Shown here: piece after piece, positions 1 to 11,930 of the stretch | Numbering within the stretch: the first letter of the stretch is position 1 | How the letters are laid out: each line of letters opens with the position of its first letter | Origin: Benincasa hispida | Lineage: Eukaryota; Streptophyta; Magnoliopsida; Cucurbitales; Cucurbitaceae | NCBI RefSeq assembly: GCF_009727055.1 | Contig: NC_052357.1 | Span: 15,769,648-15,833,647 of the forward strand | Direction of reading: 5' to 3' | Length of the DNA stretch: 64,000 nucleotides | Notes under the pieces: generated by a model | Database searches by the model: none | Seen by the model: only the letters and a program-made list of their open reading frames with translations | Told to the model about the DNA's origin: nothing | Program-made: the position numbers and the translations under genes

Positions 1-412
1 CAATCTCCCCGGTCCCTATCTCAAAAATTGTTTCACTTTCTGTCAACTGTCTCTAGTAACTTGTTTCCTGTGAGATAGTACATACATGATTAGCGGCACC
101 TAAATCAATTATCTAGATTTTATCGTTTTCCACTAAACATGCTTGGATAACAAGTAAATCATATTTATCTTGTTGTTCGAATTCAGCATTCTCATCTACA
201 TAATTCATAATTTCAGATGAGTTGGGAGATAGAGGACGATCCCCTGTTAAAACTCTTTTGGTATAATCAACTGCTAGTAATTTGTTTGTTGATTTGATTT
301 TACTGTTATGTACATCGAAAATGAGTATTACAGAAGAATTTGACATGTTGATAAAATCCAAACAAATTCTAAGTTGTAAATTATAACTAAATCCAAAATC
401 AAGTTCTAGCAA
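1..412 (-). pseudogene. Ty1/Copia gag-pol fragment, protease region (runs off the left edge)
   Basis: Read on the minus strand, the conceptual protein has a gag-to-protease linker with DENAEFEQQDKYDLLVIQACLVE, cut here for length, followed by IIDLGAANHVC near 80-115 and FEIGTGE near the edge. This matches the Copia aspartic-protease core D-S/T-G-A-x-N-H, with Leu instead of Ser/Thr after the Asp, so the protease is probably inactive. An in-frame stop follows the Q-E-T-S-Y stretch. The fragment continues beyond base 1. It belongs to the minus-strand element whose PBS and 5' LTR are at 3,051-4,832. Family assignment is good; activity is unlikely. Confidence 0.7.
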
Positions 413-1959
413 AAAATAATAATGTACCCATAACCATTATTTATTTGCAACGATATTTTAGTGAGTTAGAATATAGGCTACCATGGGGTAGTTAGATACT
501 CCTTCACTAAAACAAACAATTTTGACCAAACACTATCCCCTGAATAACTCTTATTCCTATAGTTGTTTAGTTATCGTTTTTGGTTAAGATCTTTACTAAC
601 AACTTAGTAATTCTTGTAAGTGTGACCCACCATTTTCAGATCCTATAGGATGGTATGAATTTGCCTCCGAAATAGAAGACAACAACCAAGACGGAACTAT
701 AAGACCCTATTCGTTTTATTGAAGCCTGGGTTGTTCCGAATCCTATGTTACAACCCTCCGTAGGGATCACCGTGGTTAACGACTATCTAGTGCCGCATAA
801 AAACGACAACAAGCGCAACATAGGAATCTCACGGTTCAAACCAATAGAGGAGACCGTAGGACAATGTTGACCATTTCCTTCCCCAACTTACTATAAACCA
901 CTTCCCTCATTCACCTTGTTATTGACCCATGCAAACACTTTCCATATGGAGTAGTCGAGGTAAAATCGATAAAAAGCCGAGCATAGATCTCACGGTGTGA
1001 ACTCTTGAGGACGTGAGAGCTAATAACTATATATCAAATATATTGTTAATCTCCCACTGAAGTGTTCTATTTTGGGTAGATTTATACTTAGGTTCTTTTC
1101 CGCTAATAAAACAACCCCTAAGTCTATGTGGTTTATCTAAGTATAACTCTTATAATTGGATTTTAACTATGATGTCTAGGTGATAAACCATTTTATTACC
1201 TCACATCACTTACGTATGCTCATAAAATTAGTTATCAACGCTCAATAATTCGGCCATAATCCCCAGATAGGAGGTGTTCCATAAATCGTCAACTTAAGTA
1301 CCCCCAGCCATAAATATGATTATATATCGGTTGAGTTTGTAACCTAGGTTTTATAAGTTTTAACAATTAAAACAGGTGGTCAACCTACGTGAGTATGTAG
1401 CTGTTGTTTATGGATTTTAAATGTCTAACCCAATTTTATAAAAACTTATAAAACTTTAGACATGCTATACATCCATAAAATACATGAGACATTCAACTTT
1501 TAATATAACATTTATATTAAATACAAGAAACCCTAACATGCATACTATATATTATAACAATTATAACATACTTTCAATGCATGAAACATGCTTCTTATGA
1601 TGGGATTTTAAATCTAATTGGCATACTATATGCACATACAAGATTTATTTAATTATAACATACATCAAATGCATAAATAATTAAACATAGACTGATATGG
1701 TTTTTAGTTTTGGCAAAAAAAACAAGCAAACAAAACCTAATTATTAAAAAACAGCTTCCGAACCACTCCCGGACTGCTCGAACTGCTCCAAAACGAACTC
1801 AAGTAGCTTGAACCGAACCCGAACCGTCTGAACTGGACCAGCCAAGTCTGAATTAAACCAACCAAGAACCATTCGAAGCTAAACCAGACCAGACTACAAG
1901 AGAACCGATCGAACCGGTAGCCCTCACACATGTTCAACATCTTGCTAAGTCTCATCGTT
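413..1959 (-). other. Non-coding leader/internal region of the left Copia element
   Basis: There is no convincing reading frame. The stretch is AT-rich, with runs built from CATGCATA/TATAACATTTATA-like words (1,480-1,680) and a GAAC-rich patch (1,760-1,925) written as variations on GAACCGAACC. The same succession (TATAACA/TGCAT words, GAAC patch, ATCGTTTAGC words, PBS) recurs at 10,900-11,930, so this is a shared leader of one retrotransposon family. Confidence 0.5.
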
Positions 1960-2760
1960 TAGCAATAACGATCATCGTCTTGCATTTTTCCTGATCCTTT
2001 TGTAAATGCTACACAATCGTGTAGTGTTTTCCTTCTATCGCATAGTGTTATCATCTAGTGTCGAAGGAAGCTACACGAACACTTAGTGTCTTACACTATC
2101 GCACAAGTCCATCGTTTAGCATGAACAATTTACTACACGATTGTTTAGCTCCATCGTCTAATGCATGAAGCCGATCGTTTAGCGCACACAAAAGGTAAAC
2201 AATTGCTTAATGCCATCGCATAGCATTCAACGCATCGCCCAACTGCTGCACAAAGGTAAGCGATCGTGTAGTGCTATCGCTTAGAAACTCGACGCATCGT
2301 TTAGCTGCTGCATAGAGGTAAACGATCGTGTAGTGCTATCGCATAGCAACTCAAGCATCGTTTAGCTGCCGCATAGAGGTAAACGATTGCGTAGTGCTAT
2401 CACATAGCAACTCAACACATCATTAACTGCCGTATTGAGGCAAACGATCGCATAGTGCTATCGCATAGCAACTCAACGCATCGTTTAGCTCCTGATAAAA
2501 AATAAACGATCATGCTAAGCGATCGCTCAGGGCTATCGTATAGCTCTTCATCGCATCGCTTAGCTCCCACCCGAAGCTATACGATCGTGTAGTGCCATCG
2601 TATAGCAATACAACGCATCGCTTAACTCCAACAGGTACACGATCGTCTAGTGCAAGATACCTCAACGATCAACACCCAAAGCTACATGATCGCTTAGCTT
2701 TTCTTCACATCGTTTAACGCATGAAGCTAAACGATCGTTTAGCTATTGAAGCTCAACGAC
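1960..2760. repeat. Degenerate minisatellite of ATCGTTTAGC-type words, about 62-bp higher-order period
   Basis: About 800 bp are built from 10-12 bp words such as CATCGTTTAG, CGATCGTGTAG and TATCGCATAGC. Between about 2,225 and 2,640 they assemble into roughly six units of about 62 bp, each with GCATCGTTTAGCTG, then GAGGTAAACGATCG, TGTAGTGCTATCG and CATAGCAACTCA. CGATCG palindromes recur throughout. A much shorter homologous array lies at 11,490-11,600 and another at 38,160-38,380. Confidence 0.8.
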
Positions 2761-3050
2761 GATAAGAGCAGAGGTTGATTTTCTGGAACTGCAACTCGGT
2801 CTCTTCGCTTGTTGCTTCGATTTACAGCTTAATTTCAACTCTAATGACTCCAAATAAATTACAGACTCTTGAGAACACATTAAAGCTCATCAAGTAAGAT
2901 CCAATTACAAATTTAAATGAGAAACTAAAGAGAATTAAACAACCAAAACTCAGAAAATCATATCGGTGCACCAGTTACATATTTATCATATAAAACAACC
3001 ACCAAACCAAAATTAAATCGAATTGAATGCTTATTTGATTCTCTGATACC

Positions 3051-3061
3051 AATTTAGAATT
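3051..3061 (-). promoter_or_regulatory. Primer binding site, TGGTATCAGAG type (left Copia element)
   Basis: The minus strand reads TGGTATCAGAG, the usual Copia PBS complementary to the 3' end of initiator tRNA-Met. It lies about 9 bases internal to the proposed LTR end at 3,071. This fixes the element orientation as minus. Confidence 0.75.
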
Positions 3062-3070
3062 GAATCAACA

Positions 3071-4832
3071 ACAGTGGAAGCACAAGGATCATATAAGTAC
3101 TCAAATTCACTAATTTTGGCAAAATATAAAGCATGCTTTTGCAGAAAAAAGTGAGTTTCAAGACATACCTCTTGTAGAATTTCTTCAAAGCTTTTTCACC
3201 AGCTGCTATCTTCTCTAAATCTTGTTGTAGACCACCTCAAGATCTTCTCCACTATTCTCTTGGTGCTCTAGATTGAGTTGTGGGACTCAAAACAAGCTTG
3301 AATCAAGGGTAGAAGAAGAAATGCTCACTGCAGAATACTAGCTGAAGAACTCTTTCTTCAAACCCAATTTTCTCTCAAAATCTCTATAGATTGCCTCTTC
3401 GATTTTTATTCCAATATTTTCATTATATTGAAAATTAACATGCAAATGAGTGAGTTGCATGAGTTGCAACTCATGTTTGGAGAAGACAAAGCCAAGAAGA
3501 TTGCTTTTGAGTGAGCAACTAAGGAGATGGATAATGGAAAATCTTGTTTTTCCATTTTGTGTGTTTTGTCTTTTCCTTTTCAATTTTATCTCAAAAATAA
3601 AATTTTGATTTTATAAAATCTATTTTTATTTTAAAAATGAAAATTTTAATTAATTTTATAAATTAATTATTAAATAAAACTTAATTATAATTTTCACACA
3701 TATCCATCTTTATATATTTAAATATATATAAATCTCCTATTCCGTTTAATTCTTAATTAAACACGTAATTATATCTCATATAATTACTAATTTCCTTAAT
3801 TATAATTTAAACATTTCAAATTAACTTATCACGCTATTTTAGAGCTAGTCCGCTACGAGCAAGTAGGGAGACCTCGCTGACCTACAAATCATGGGCTCTA
3901 ATGATTCGAGATTAATCGGCTAAACTCATTATTCCAATCTAACCCCCATTTGTTAACTAATGGGACATCTACTACAACCCATAGTTAAACTCCCCTCACT
4001 GTAGATATATTATATCCACTTAATAACCATAATCAGTAAGTCGATCCTTCACAGGTTGTTCGTAATCACAGCTAGGTCAAAAAATACCGCTTTACCCCTG
4101 TGACTACATCTTGTTCCTTAAGTTCCTACCGATCCTCTAATGAACAATTATGATTCATAATCTCTATGAATCAAATCCTTTCTCTATCATGAGAAGGCGA
4201 GGCCCCGATTGTTCAAGACTTGGAGTCAATATTTAAGAGAACAACCTATCTGCTAACCCTAAATAGGGTAGGAGTGAATTCCATTTTGCAAGGTTATGTC
4301 CCCAGCTATTTATCCGATCTTATCCCCAAAATGGTAAGCTTATTGAGCCGTGCTGTTGGACTACTCTCACCGTTTGCAGATCAAAGGATAATCCTGAACA
4401 AACATGAGTTCATAGCTAGCTCAGGATTAAAATCGAGTTAACCCAGGTTAAATAATAAATGAAATAGTCAGTTTTAACAGTAAACGGTGGTTATAAAGTA
4501 AGAGTGACTTATTTCTTGGTTCTGATCTTATACAAACTCATTGCATAGGACGCCCCCACTCCTCATGTCATAACATGTATGAATTAGGATCACATCATAT
4601 GTAGCACTTTACAACTCTTTGTAACAACTACAGAGTAGGCCGCATCCAATGGTGTTACCAGAATAAGGTACCCAACCTTATTCATGTACCATAGATCATT
4701 TTGACTACTTATTCTAACCTGATCCACTCTTATGTCTCCATATAAAGTTCAAGTACTCATAACAAGTATATTGATTATAGAAAATGTTTATCATTTTACA
4801 AACTACGAGTTTTTAGGATATAAAACCCAACA
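3071..4832 (-). mobile_element. Copia-type 5' LTR (LTR A)
   Basis: The LTR starts TGTTGGGTTTTATATCC on the minus strand at 4,832 and ends ...TTGATTCA at about 3,071, next to the PBS. It is about 1.76 kb. It shares its layout with the other LTRs in the window: TSD-proximal TGTTGG, a TTTGTAAAC-type word, a block reading GACATAAGAGTGGATCA, CTATAGTGGAGTG-like words and an AT-rich distal half. It is inserted inside another LTR whose sequence resumes at 4,833. Confidence 0.75.
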
Positions 4833-5866
4833 GGCTCGAAGCTCCAACGGTACGTGAATAGCTGACTAAACTTTTTAGCCACGAGATCCACCATCAGTTA
4901 ACTGCCAAACATTCCACTAAAGACCAATAGCTGAACTCTTCTTACCACAGATATATTTATGTGTCCATCGGATATAACCAATCATGAGTACGATGACCCT
5001 TCACAGATGCTTGTAAGTATAGCTGGGCCAATTTATCGTTTTGCCCCTGTAGTTACATCTCACTCCTTAAGTACCACTGATTCCTTTAATGGACAATACA
5101 ACATAGTCCAACTATGTGTGAACACCTCTCGGGCCAAGAGAAGGTGTGTGGCTCCATATTGTTCAAGTCTTGGAATCAGCCCTTAAGGGAGTTATCTATC
5201 TACTTGTCCCTACCTCAGGGAAGGAGTGAATTTCATCTTGTGTAGCTGAGTTCCTAGCTCCCAAATTAGACAAATCCCCAAAATGGTAGGTTTTAGTCGG
5301 CGATCTGACCACTCGCGCCCATACAAATCAAAGGACTATCCTCAATGGCAGGAGTTCCCATCTCACTCAGGATTGAGGTCATGTTACCTATAGTCATCCT
5401 AGTAAAGTGAAGTCTCTGTCATGAATGGTGTTATAGAACGAGACGTTAACATTTCATGGTCAGGTCTTATACAAACTCTTTATACAGGACGCCCCCGCTC
5501 ATATGTCCCCTACACGAATGATCAGGACTAGACCATCTGTGATAAGTCACAACACTTGTGACCATTCCATAAAGGGGCCGCATTCGTAGCGTTACCAGGA
5601 TAAGGTTTTCCTCCTATATCTATATACTACAGTCCATTTTGGTTATCACTCAAGACATGGTCCACTTGTATGTCACCGCATACATGCTTAAGTTACATAT
5701 AGATAACTAGGGATTTTCTGTTTATTGGTTTGTGGTAAAGCAAATAAAACAAATAACTGAGCAAAATCAAGATGTGAAGTAAATATCATATATTATACAA
5801 TATAAACATTCGTACAAACTGTTTACAAACTACAGGATACGAGACTTTAGGGCATCAACCCCAACA
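4833..5866 (-). mobile_element. Copia-type LTR (LTR B, 3' copy), truncated by insertion of LTR A
   Basis: The minus strand starts TGTTGGGGTTGATGCCC at 5,866. The polypurine tract AAAGTGGAGAT lies immediately upstream on the minus strand (5,867-5,878), so this is a 3' LTR with its internal region at higher coordinates. The sequence stops after the block reading CCGTTGGAGCTTCGAGCC, exactly where LTR A begins. The partner 5' LTR may be the one starting at 15,651, which has the same first 21 bases. Beyond that the two diverge clearly, so they may come from an old element or from different ones. Confidence 0.65.
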
Positions 5867-5880
5867 ATCTCCACTTTTAG
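5867..5880 (-). promoter_or_regulatory. Polypurine tract of a Copia element
   Basis: The minus strand reads CTAAAAGTGGAGAT directly before TGTTGGGG. This placement is typical of the plus-strand priming site before a 3' LTR. A similar tract, ACAAGTGGGAGAT, precedes the LTR at 21,981 on the other strand. Confidence 0.6.
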
Positions 5881-6832
5881 GGTTTTTTTATAAATCTAGA
5901 AAATACATATATATTAATAAGACTACTTTGAAACTTATATAATTCTCTCAAAATGCCTTCAACGTGTTGTGCTATATGGGGTAGTTTATTATATACTTGC
6001 AAATGTGACATTTTGTATTGTGTCTACTTCACAATATTTTGATATCCTTGTTCATCTGCACTATTTAATTAGTGATATACAAAAGTTAGATCTGAAAGGT
6101 TGTGACTATATTAAGATTTTTGGAGAAGGGGTAGGTATCACTTGAAACTGTTGGAGTTATTGTGGTTATTGTTATTATTAGATTTTGTTTCCATTTTCCC
6201 CTTATTGGGGGCTCTTTGGGGCGTAGAGTTCAAATAGGATGTTTGGAGTTCATATGTCTGGGAGTTCATATATCCGGGGAGTTCATATATCTGTGAAGTT
6301 CATATCTCTGTGTTTGGAGTGCAGAGTTCATATATTTGGGTATCTAATGCAGTTTTTTGAAAATTTTTTATTCAATAATATGCTTTTATGATTACAACAA
6401 ATTTTTTGTTTTGAAACTTTTTTACTCAATAATTCTACCCATCTTTGTTTGAATAAAATATGGATTGCAATTTTTTGTTTTAATTTTTTTTTAAAAATTA
6501 TTTATTTATTTATTTATTTTTTAGACAATAAATAACAATTAACTCATTACATTTCTTGTAGAAATAGGTTTAAATAAAATGAGAAACCAAAGCAACATCA
6601 AAACTTTTACTTCCAACTATTTTTTCTCCACGAATTTCATTATCATCTTCTTCTTTTTCTTCTTCTACCTATTGTTGCCCTATATTTTTACTATATCATG
6701 ATTTTTTTTTAATTAAATTTCCCTCTAACAACTAATGAAATATCACCATATTTATTCAAAAATTTCACATTCATTTCCTCTAAATTTGAAGAATCACCAG
6801 AGGACTGTTTAATTTTGGCTAAATATTAGAAG
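5881..6832. other. AT-rich, non-coding retroelement interior with short repeats
   Basis: No gene is visible. A stretch at 6,235-6,345 repeats the word GGAGTTCATATATCTG about five times with variation. The block 6,070-6,155 (TTAGTGATAT...GGGGTAGGTATCACTT) is repeated with divergence at 8,238-8,310. An ATTT microsatellite lies near 6,495-6,520. Confidence 0.5.
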
Positions 6833-7144
6833 TGTCGTTTGTCCCACATCGGTTAAATTGAAGAATGGGATGGGCTCCAAGCCTCTAAAAGGAGCCTATG
6901 CCTCTAGTTTCAAGTTGTCCCAGTTAGAAACACATTAAGCTTAGTGTTTTAACTCAAACTAAATTCCTTTTGTATTCTCTAGTTGGAGAGTGGGAAAAGG
7001 TGTGAGTAGTTAAAAGCTTTGAGAGAGTGCTCTTGTAATTAGGATTACGTAAATTCTCGTGTTTCCAATTTTATTGCTTTCTTTTAATTTCTCTGTTATT
7101 TTTCTGCTTATTCTAGCGGTAAAAGTGGGAGGTTTTCCACAACA
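6833..7144 (+). mobile_element. Short solo LTR (312 bp), Copia/TRIM-like
   Basis: The sequence runs from TGTCGTTTGTCCCACATCGG to GAGGTTTTCCACAACA, with TG...CA ends. It is flanked by AGAAG (6,828-6,832) and AGAAC (7,145-7,149), a 5-bp target duplication with one mismatch. There is no internal region. Such short LTRs with TCCCACATCGG near the start are common in plants. Confidence 0.6.
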
Positions 7145-7379
7145 AGAACAAATCTTTATTTTTCATTAATTTTTGTTGGAAAATATTCTAGGACTTTTTT
7201 TCATTTTATGGTTTTTTTTTGTTATATTTTACATACTTTTCAACTACATATATCCTTTTCGTCTAAATATTGTTAACACTCATTTGATATGTGAATTCAA
7301 TAAAATAATAAAAAATTTACAAAATTTTACGTACAATATTGCACTTAATGTAGAAAAAATAATCATACTTTAACAGTCA
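7145..7379. other. AT-rich spacer without a recognisable gene
   Basis: T-rich sequence between the short solo LTR and the minisatellite. The only open frame is a low-complexity hydrophobic one of 66 codons (7,173-7,373, plus) with no recognisable domain. Confidence 0.4.
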
Positions 7380-8095
7380 TCAGTCTTATAGTAGACAAAA
7401 GTGGTTGTCGAAATTGATTATCGAAGATGATTTTTACTGAAGTTTGTAGTTGGAGATGGTTGTCGGAGCTTGAAGTTGGTTGCATGAATTAGGTGTATTG
7501 GAGTTGGTTGTCAAAGTTTGTCATCATAGGTGGTTTTCGAATCCCGGAGTTTGTCGGGCGAAAGTGATCGTCAAAATTGATCATCAAAGATGATTTTCGT
7601 TGGAGATTGTAGTCGGAGGTGACTGTCGATGCTCAAAGTTAGTCGCATGATGGTGGTATTAGAGTTGGTTGTCGGAGTTTGTCATCGAAGGTGGTTGTCA
7701 AAGCCCCAAGTTAGTCATCAGAGTTGTTCGCTCAAAGGTGATCATCGAAGGTAATTTTCATCGAGTTGTAGTCGGAGTTGGTCATCGAAGTATGTTGTCT
7801 GAGCCAATTGGTCATCGGAGTTGGTAGCATGAAGGTGGTCGTCAGAGTTGGGTCACCAAAGGTGGTTGTCGAAGACTAAAATTGGTCATTAGAATTGGTC
7901 ATGTGAAGGTTGTCGAAGCTCAGAGTTGGTCATCGAAGCTGTCATTAGAGGTGGTTGTCAGAGTCTGAATTTTTTCGTCGAAATTTTAATCGGATGTAGT
8001 TATCGAAGCCCGGAGTTGGTCGCTAGATTTGTCATCAGAGGTAGTTATCGGAGCCCGGAGTTAATTCTTGAAGTGTGATAGTGGCCGATGGGTAA
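7380..8095. repeat. Degenerate minisatellite built on GGTTGTCGGAGTTGGTCATCGAAG
   Basis: About 700 bp of loosely periodic sequence in which GTTGTC, GGAGTTGGTC, ATCGAAGGTGGTT and CGGAGCCC words alternate every 25-60 bases. No open frame spans it. It ends just before an inverted patch at 8,130-8,235 with TACCAACTCAACTC and its relatives. Confidence 0.75.
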
Positions 8096-8459
8096 AGCCA
8101 TTGAAAACATGGGAAGAAGGGAGAGTTGGGGTGAGTTGGTAAAATATACCAACTCAACTCTACCAACATTTAAAGTTGGTGGGCAAACAAATATACCAAC
8201 AAGCTCAACTCATATTGGTGAGTCAAATACCCCCTTAGTGATATGTGAAAATTTGATCTGAAAAGTCATGATTGTAATAAAGTTGTCAAGGAGGGGGTAG
8301 GTATCACTTCGAAAATACTAGATGAATATTTTAATATGTTATGAGCTCTTAAAGTTTGAAATTCAAAATTTTGAAAAACTTGTGAAAGTTTACTTTGTTG
8401 TTCTTAGTTTTTGCTCTTTCTTCTTTTACCACTTTTGTTTTGCTAATTGATGGATTTCT

Positions 8460-9285
8460 AGAAGCGTATTAAAAGAATTGATAATGAAGGGCTAAACACT
8501 TCCTTAGCTAATGTGAACAATGATGCAATAAAAAAAGTTCTTAGTCCTCATTATGGTCATATTTAAGGACTAGGATTTGGGGTGACCGTGTCAAAAGTTA
8601 TCTGCATTATCTCAAAGAGAGACTTATACCCAATTTGAAGAAAAGTGTAAGAAGGAGAGAGAGATGATTGAAATGAGATCTTTGATTTTGATTTCTCAAA
8701 TACTCAAAGTTCAGGCATGCAAGTACTAGTAGAAACAATGTGGGTTTATATTAATGTTTTCTTATTATTTAACATTTTTACTTTGTTTCTTTTAATTCTT
8801 TTAATTTTAGGGAAATACAAGTGAAGAAATCTTTAATGCTACAAATGAACCCTTGATTAATAATGTTGCTATTGATCCCGTGGTATCTTTACCTTCAATA
8901 AAGTGTTTACTATTTATTTCTTATATTCTTATTTACTCCTTGTAGATTATTAAACTACTTTACATTAACAAATCTTAGTTTCTCATTATGTTATATATTG
9001 CTTTTGGTATTACCTTATTGATAAAGATTATTAACAATAATAATGCTCTTTGTAAGTGCAAGTTTCTAGATTGGTGCGGTACAAGAGAGATAGTTGTTGA
9101 AGGTCATTGGTCTTCAAATGACCCAAAAGTTCTTGTACATCATGTTCCCCTTGTCCACAAGCAGTAAGAGTTTGGTAGACTTAGCAATAAAACATGATGC
9201 ATTTTTATGGAGGCCAAACTCAGAAATGACGTACATAGAAGATGCAATCTGCAATACAGTTCATGGTCATCTGATAAAGTTTTAA
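8460..9285 (+). pseudogene. CACTA (En/Spm) ORF1-like fragment, TdcA1-ORF1/ORF2 type
   Basis: Three exon-like pieces are readable. The first contains IKRIDNEGLNTSLANVN and AIKKVLSPHYGHI (8,464-8,568). The second contains GNTSEEIFNAT (8,811-8,880). The third contains CKFLDWCGTREIVVEG, then WSSNDPKVLVHHVPL, then a frameshift into AFLWRPNSEMTYIEDA (9,055-9,280). These words are characteristic of plant En/Spm-associated ORF1 proteins as I know them. Stops and at least one frameshift (near 9,160) make it non-functional. It runs opposite to the surrounding Copia element, so it looks like captured sequence. Confidence 0.6.
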
Positions 9286-11489
9286 GTAGTACGTATATTT
9301 ATTGATTATTTTATTTCTTTATTTTAATACCTTTACTTGAACTTTTTATTACTTAATATTTTTTTTGTAGGTTGATGAATTATTAGTGCATGCATCTCCA
9401 AGTATTTTGTGGTCAACAACAAACACAATTAAGTTGGAGTTATTTTGGAATTTTGATATCAACCTATTTTGTAATTTATAAATTTTATGTTTTGTTTCAT
9501 CTCCAAGTTTGTAGTACTCATTACTATATCCCTTTTTTGTTGGGCCATATGAATCTTGTATTGAATGCTTATTTTGGAGATTATATAAATATAATTTTAT
9601 TTGACTTCTAATGTGTAATAATGTATGAAACACAACAGTAGCATTATGAAGAACATATTCAAGAAGTTATAAAATATGCAACAATAAGATTTATTAAAAT
9701 TATAAAAAGCAGATAAATGCTATGAATAGAAAAATTTTGATGATAAGGCTCATTACAGCTTTAATTAAATAAATAATTATAATTGTAAATAAATGCTATA
9801 ATAGATAAAATGACAGCCACATATTTTGCTATGAACTTGCTTTTATAGATTTTCAAAAATGCTGATCAAATGTGATATTCGAAATTTGTATTTAAAAGGA
9901 TAAAAACTCTAATGCAGCAAAATAATCAAGACCTAACTTGAAATCAATTGAGAAATTGAAATACAAATATACTAGCAAAAATATAGAATAGAAGATGGGA
10001 GATCTAGAATCTCAACATACTGTGAAATTAGGTTAAACAAACTTTCAAATTTAGAAATTTAATCCTATAGAAAAAAGAAAGTCACCTACTTTCGTTGATG
10101 GCTCGAATGGAAAAATGTCAATTCACTTTTGGTATGAATTTCTCGAACACCACCACTTGGGAACCTTTTTATTCTCTAAGTAATTGTGGTATTCGTTTGT
10201 GGAACCAATCTAAAAAAGGAAAATGAAAATCACCAGAATTTTGTAATTTTCTAGAGAGAAATTTAGATAGAATTTCACATACAACCTTTATGTAAAAAAC
10301 ACCATTAAAAAAATGCATATTTTATACTTTTTGAAGGTTTTATTAACAAAGGAAGAGAGAGGAAAACATGGAAGTTATCCCACGATTTAAATTCAATTAA
10401 TTTAATTAAATAAAATCAAATTAAATTAAATAATCAATTAATTCTCTAATTAATTAACTACCAAATTAAATATATGATATTCAATTTAACCTACATTTGG
10501 ATCATATTCAATTCTATTTCTCTCATAATCTATAGTTTTAATGAGCATTTAATACACATTAATTTTAACCAGTTTTAATATGAATCTAATTTATATTAAA
10601 TTAATATTTGAATTACCTCAAATAATTAATTCTCTCATAAATTAATTTTGGATCATATCCAAAATCAAAGTTATATTTATATTTGTTACATATTTAATCT
10701 TTTATTATGAATCAATTTAATCATATTAAATCGATTAAAAGATTAAACTTAGATTTCTAATCTCATTAGAAATGTGATCTTAGGTCTATCTCAATCATAT
10801 TTTAAAATAATTTTAAAAAAATTATTATAGCCTAAGGTTTGCGTGCAACTCTTAATTATTGATTTTCATTCTAAGTTCATTTAGTTATAACAATTATAAA
10901 TAAATGAAACAATTAAAAACAACCATTGCATGCTTGACATACTTTAGTTAATCATAACATTTATAAATTAACCTAAGGTAATGTCATGCTTCATGCAATC
11001 CTCATTCATTACTAATTTATATAACAATTATATAACTAGGTAATGAATCATGCTATAACATACTTTCCATACATTCATTCAACCATATATTATAACAGTT
11101 ATAAAATAAATTATGCATGGATATGCTATAATGCATGCATACATATACTATAACATTTATACTATATGATGCATGAGCATGCTAGAAAATTTAAATCATA
11201 CATATTCATATATTATAACACTTATAATATAAAATGATGCATGAATATAAATGCATAACCATGGTGGGTTTTAAAACTATATGACATACAATATGACATA
11301 TAAGATAAAACATACATCATATGTATTTTTACAATAATAGTTGATGGACTAAGATAGGACACCTAAAAGGAAATTTAAAAGGCTAACTATTACATAAGCA
11401 AGAGTCCTCTGGTTCGAAACAGGTGAATCAGGCCTTGAACTACTCGAACCAAACCGTCCTTAAACGAACCCTCAACAGTGATTGTGTAG
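9286..11489. other. AT-rich, non-coding interior of the second Copia-type element
   Basis: No credible gene. Opposed 73- and 94-codon frames at 9,349-9,633 are low-complexity. At 10,900-11,320 the sequence is rich in TGCATG and TATAACA words, as at 1,480-1,680 in the left element. The GAAC patch recurs at 11,410-11,475. Confidence 0.5.
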
Positions 11490-11600
11490 CAAACTGGTTG
11501 TGCGATCTTGTAGCAAACTCTATACGATCGTTTAGCAAAGTCTACACGATCTTGTAGCATTAGCTACACAATCGTTTAGCAAATGCTACACGATGTAGAA
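11490..11600. repeat. Short ATCGTTTAGC-type array, homologous to 1,960-2,760
   Basis: About six copies of words such as CTACACGATCTTGTAGCA and CGATCGTTTAGCAAA. Same position relative to the PBS as the long array in the left element, but only about 110 bp against about 800 bp. Confidence 0.65.
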
Positions 11601-11915
11601 CTGTTTCGTCTTCTTCGTCGAAACAATGCTCTGTAACTCTTATTTGAAGCTCCCCGAGAATAGCACGAACGACTCAAACTATGAATTACAGACTCTACAG
11701 AAAAATTATGCCAAAAAACTCAGGGGACTTTACAAACCAAATTTGTAAACAAACAAAACCTTAAAACAGAGTATCCTATCCCGAAACATCCATCAACAAA
11801 ATCACTTCACAATCATTCATTGCATGAAACAAAATGTAGATTATAAAAACCCATCATCATTGTAAAATCGATTCAACAGAAAAAATGGAATTTGGGATCA
11901 GATAACTAGCAACCT

Positions 11916-11928
11916 GGCTCTGATACCA
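11916..11928 (-). promoter_or_regulatory. Primer binding site, TGGTATCAGAGCC (second Copia element)
   Basis: The minus strand reads TGGTATCAGAGCC, complementary to initiator tRNA-Met. It lies two bases from the LTR end ...GGTTCCTTCA at 11,931. It marks the 5' LTR at higher coordinates and the minus orientation. Confidence 0.8.
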
Positions 11929-11930
11929 AT

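Noticed and set aside
1960..2760. Possible CRISPR array
   Set aside because: The repeats are degenerate, without unique spacers of constant length. The context is a plant retrotransposon leader.
6833..6860. GTCCCACATCG as the USE of a third snRNA gene
   Set aside because: The motif matches, but no TATA box at the right spacing and no snRNA sequence follow. It sits at the start of a short LTR with a target duplication.
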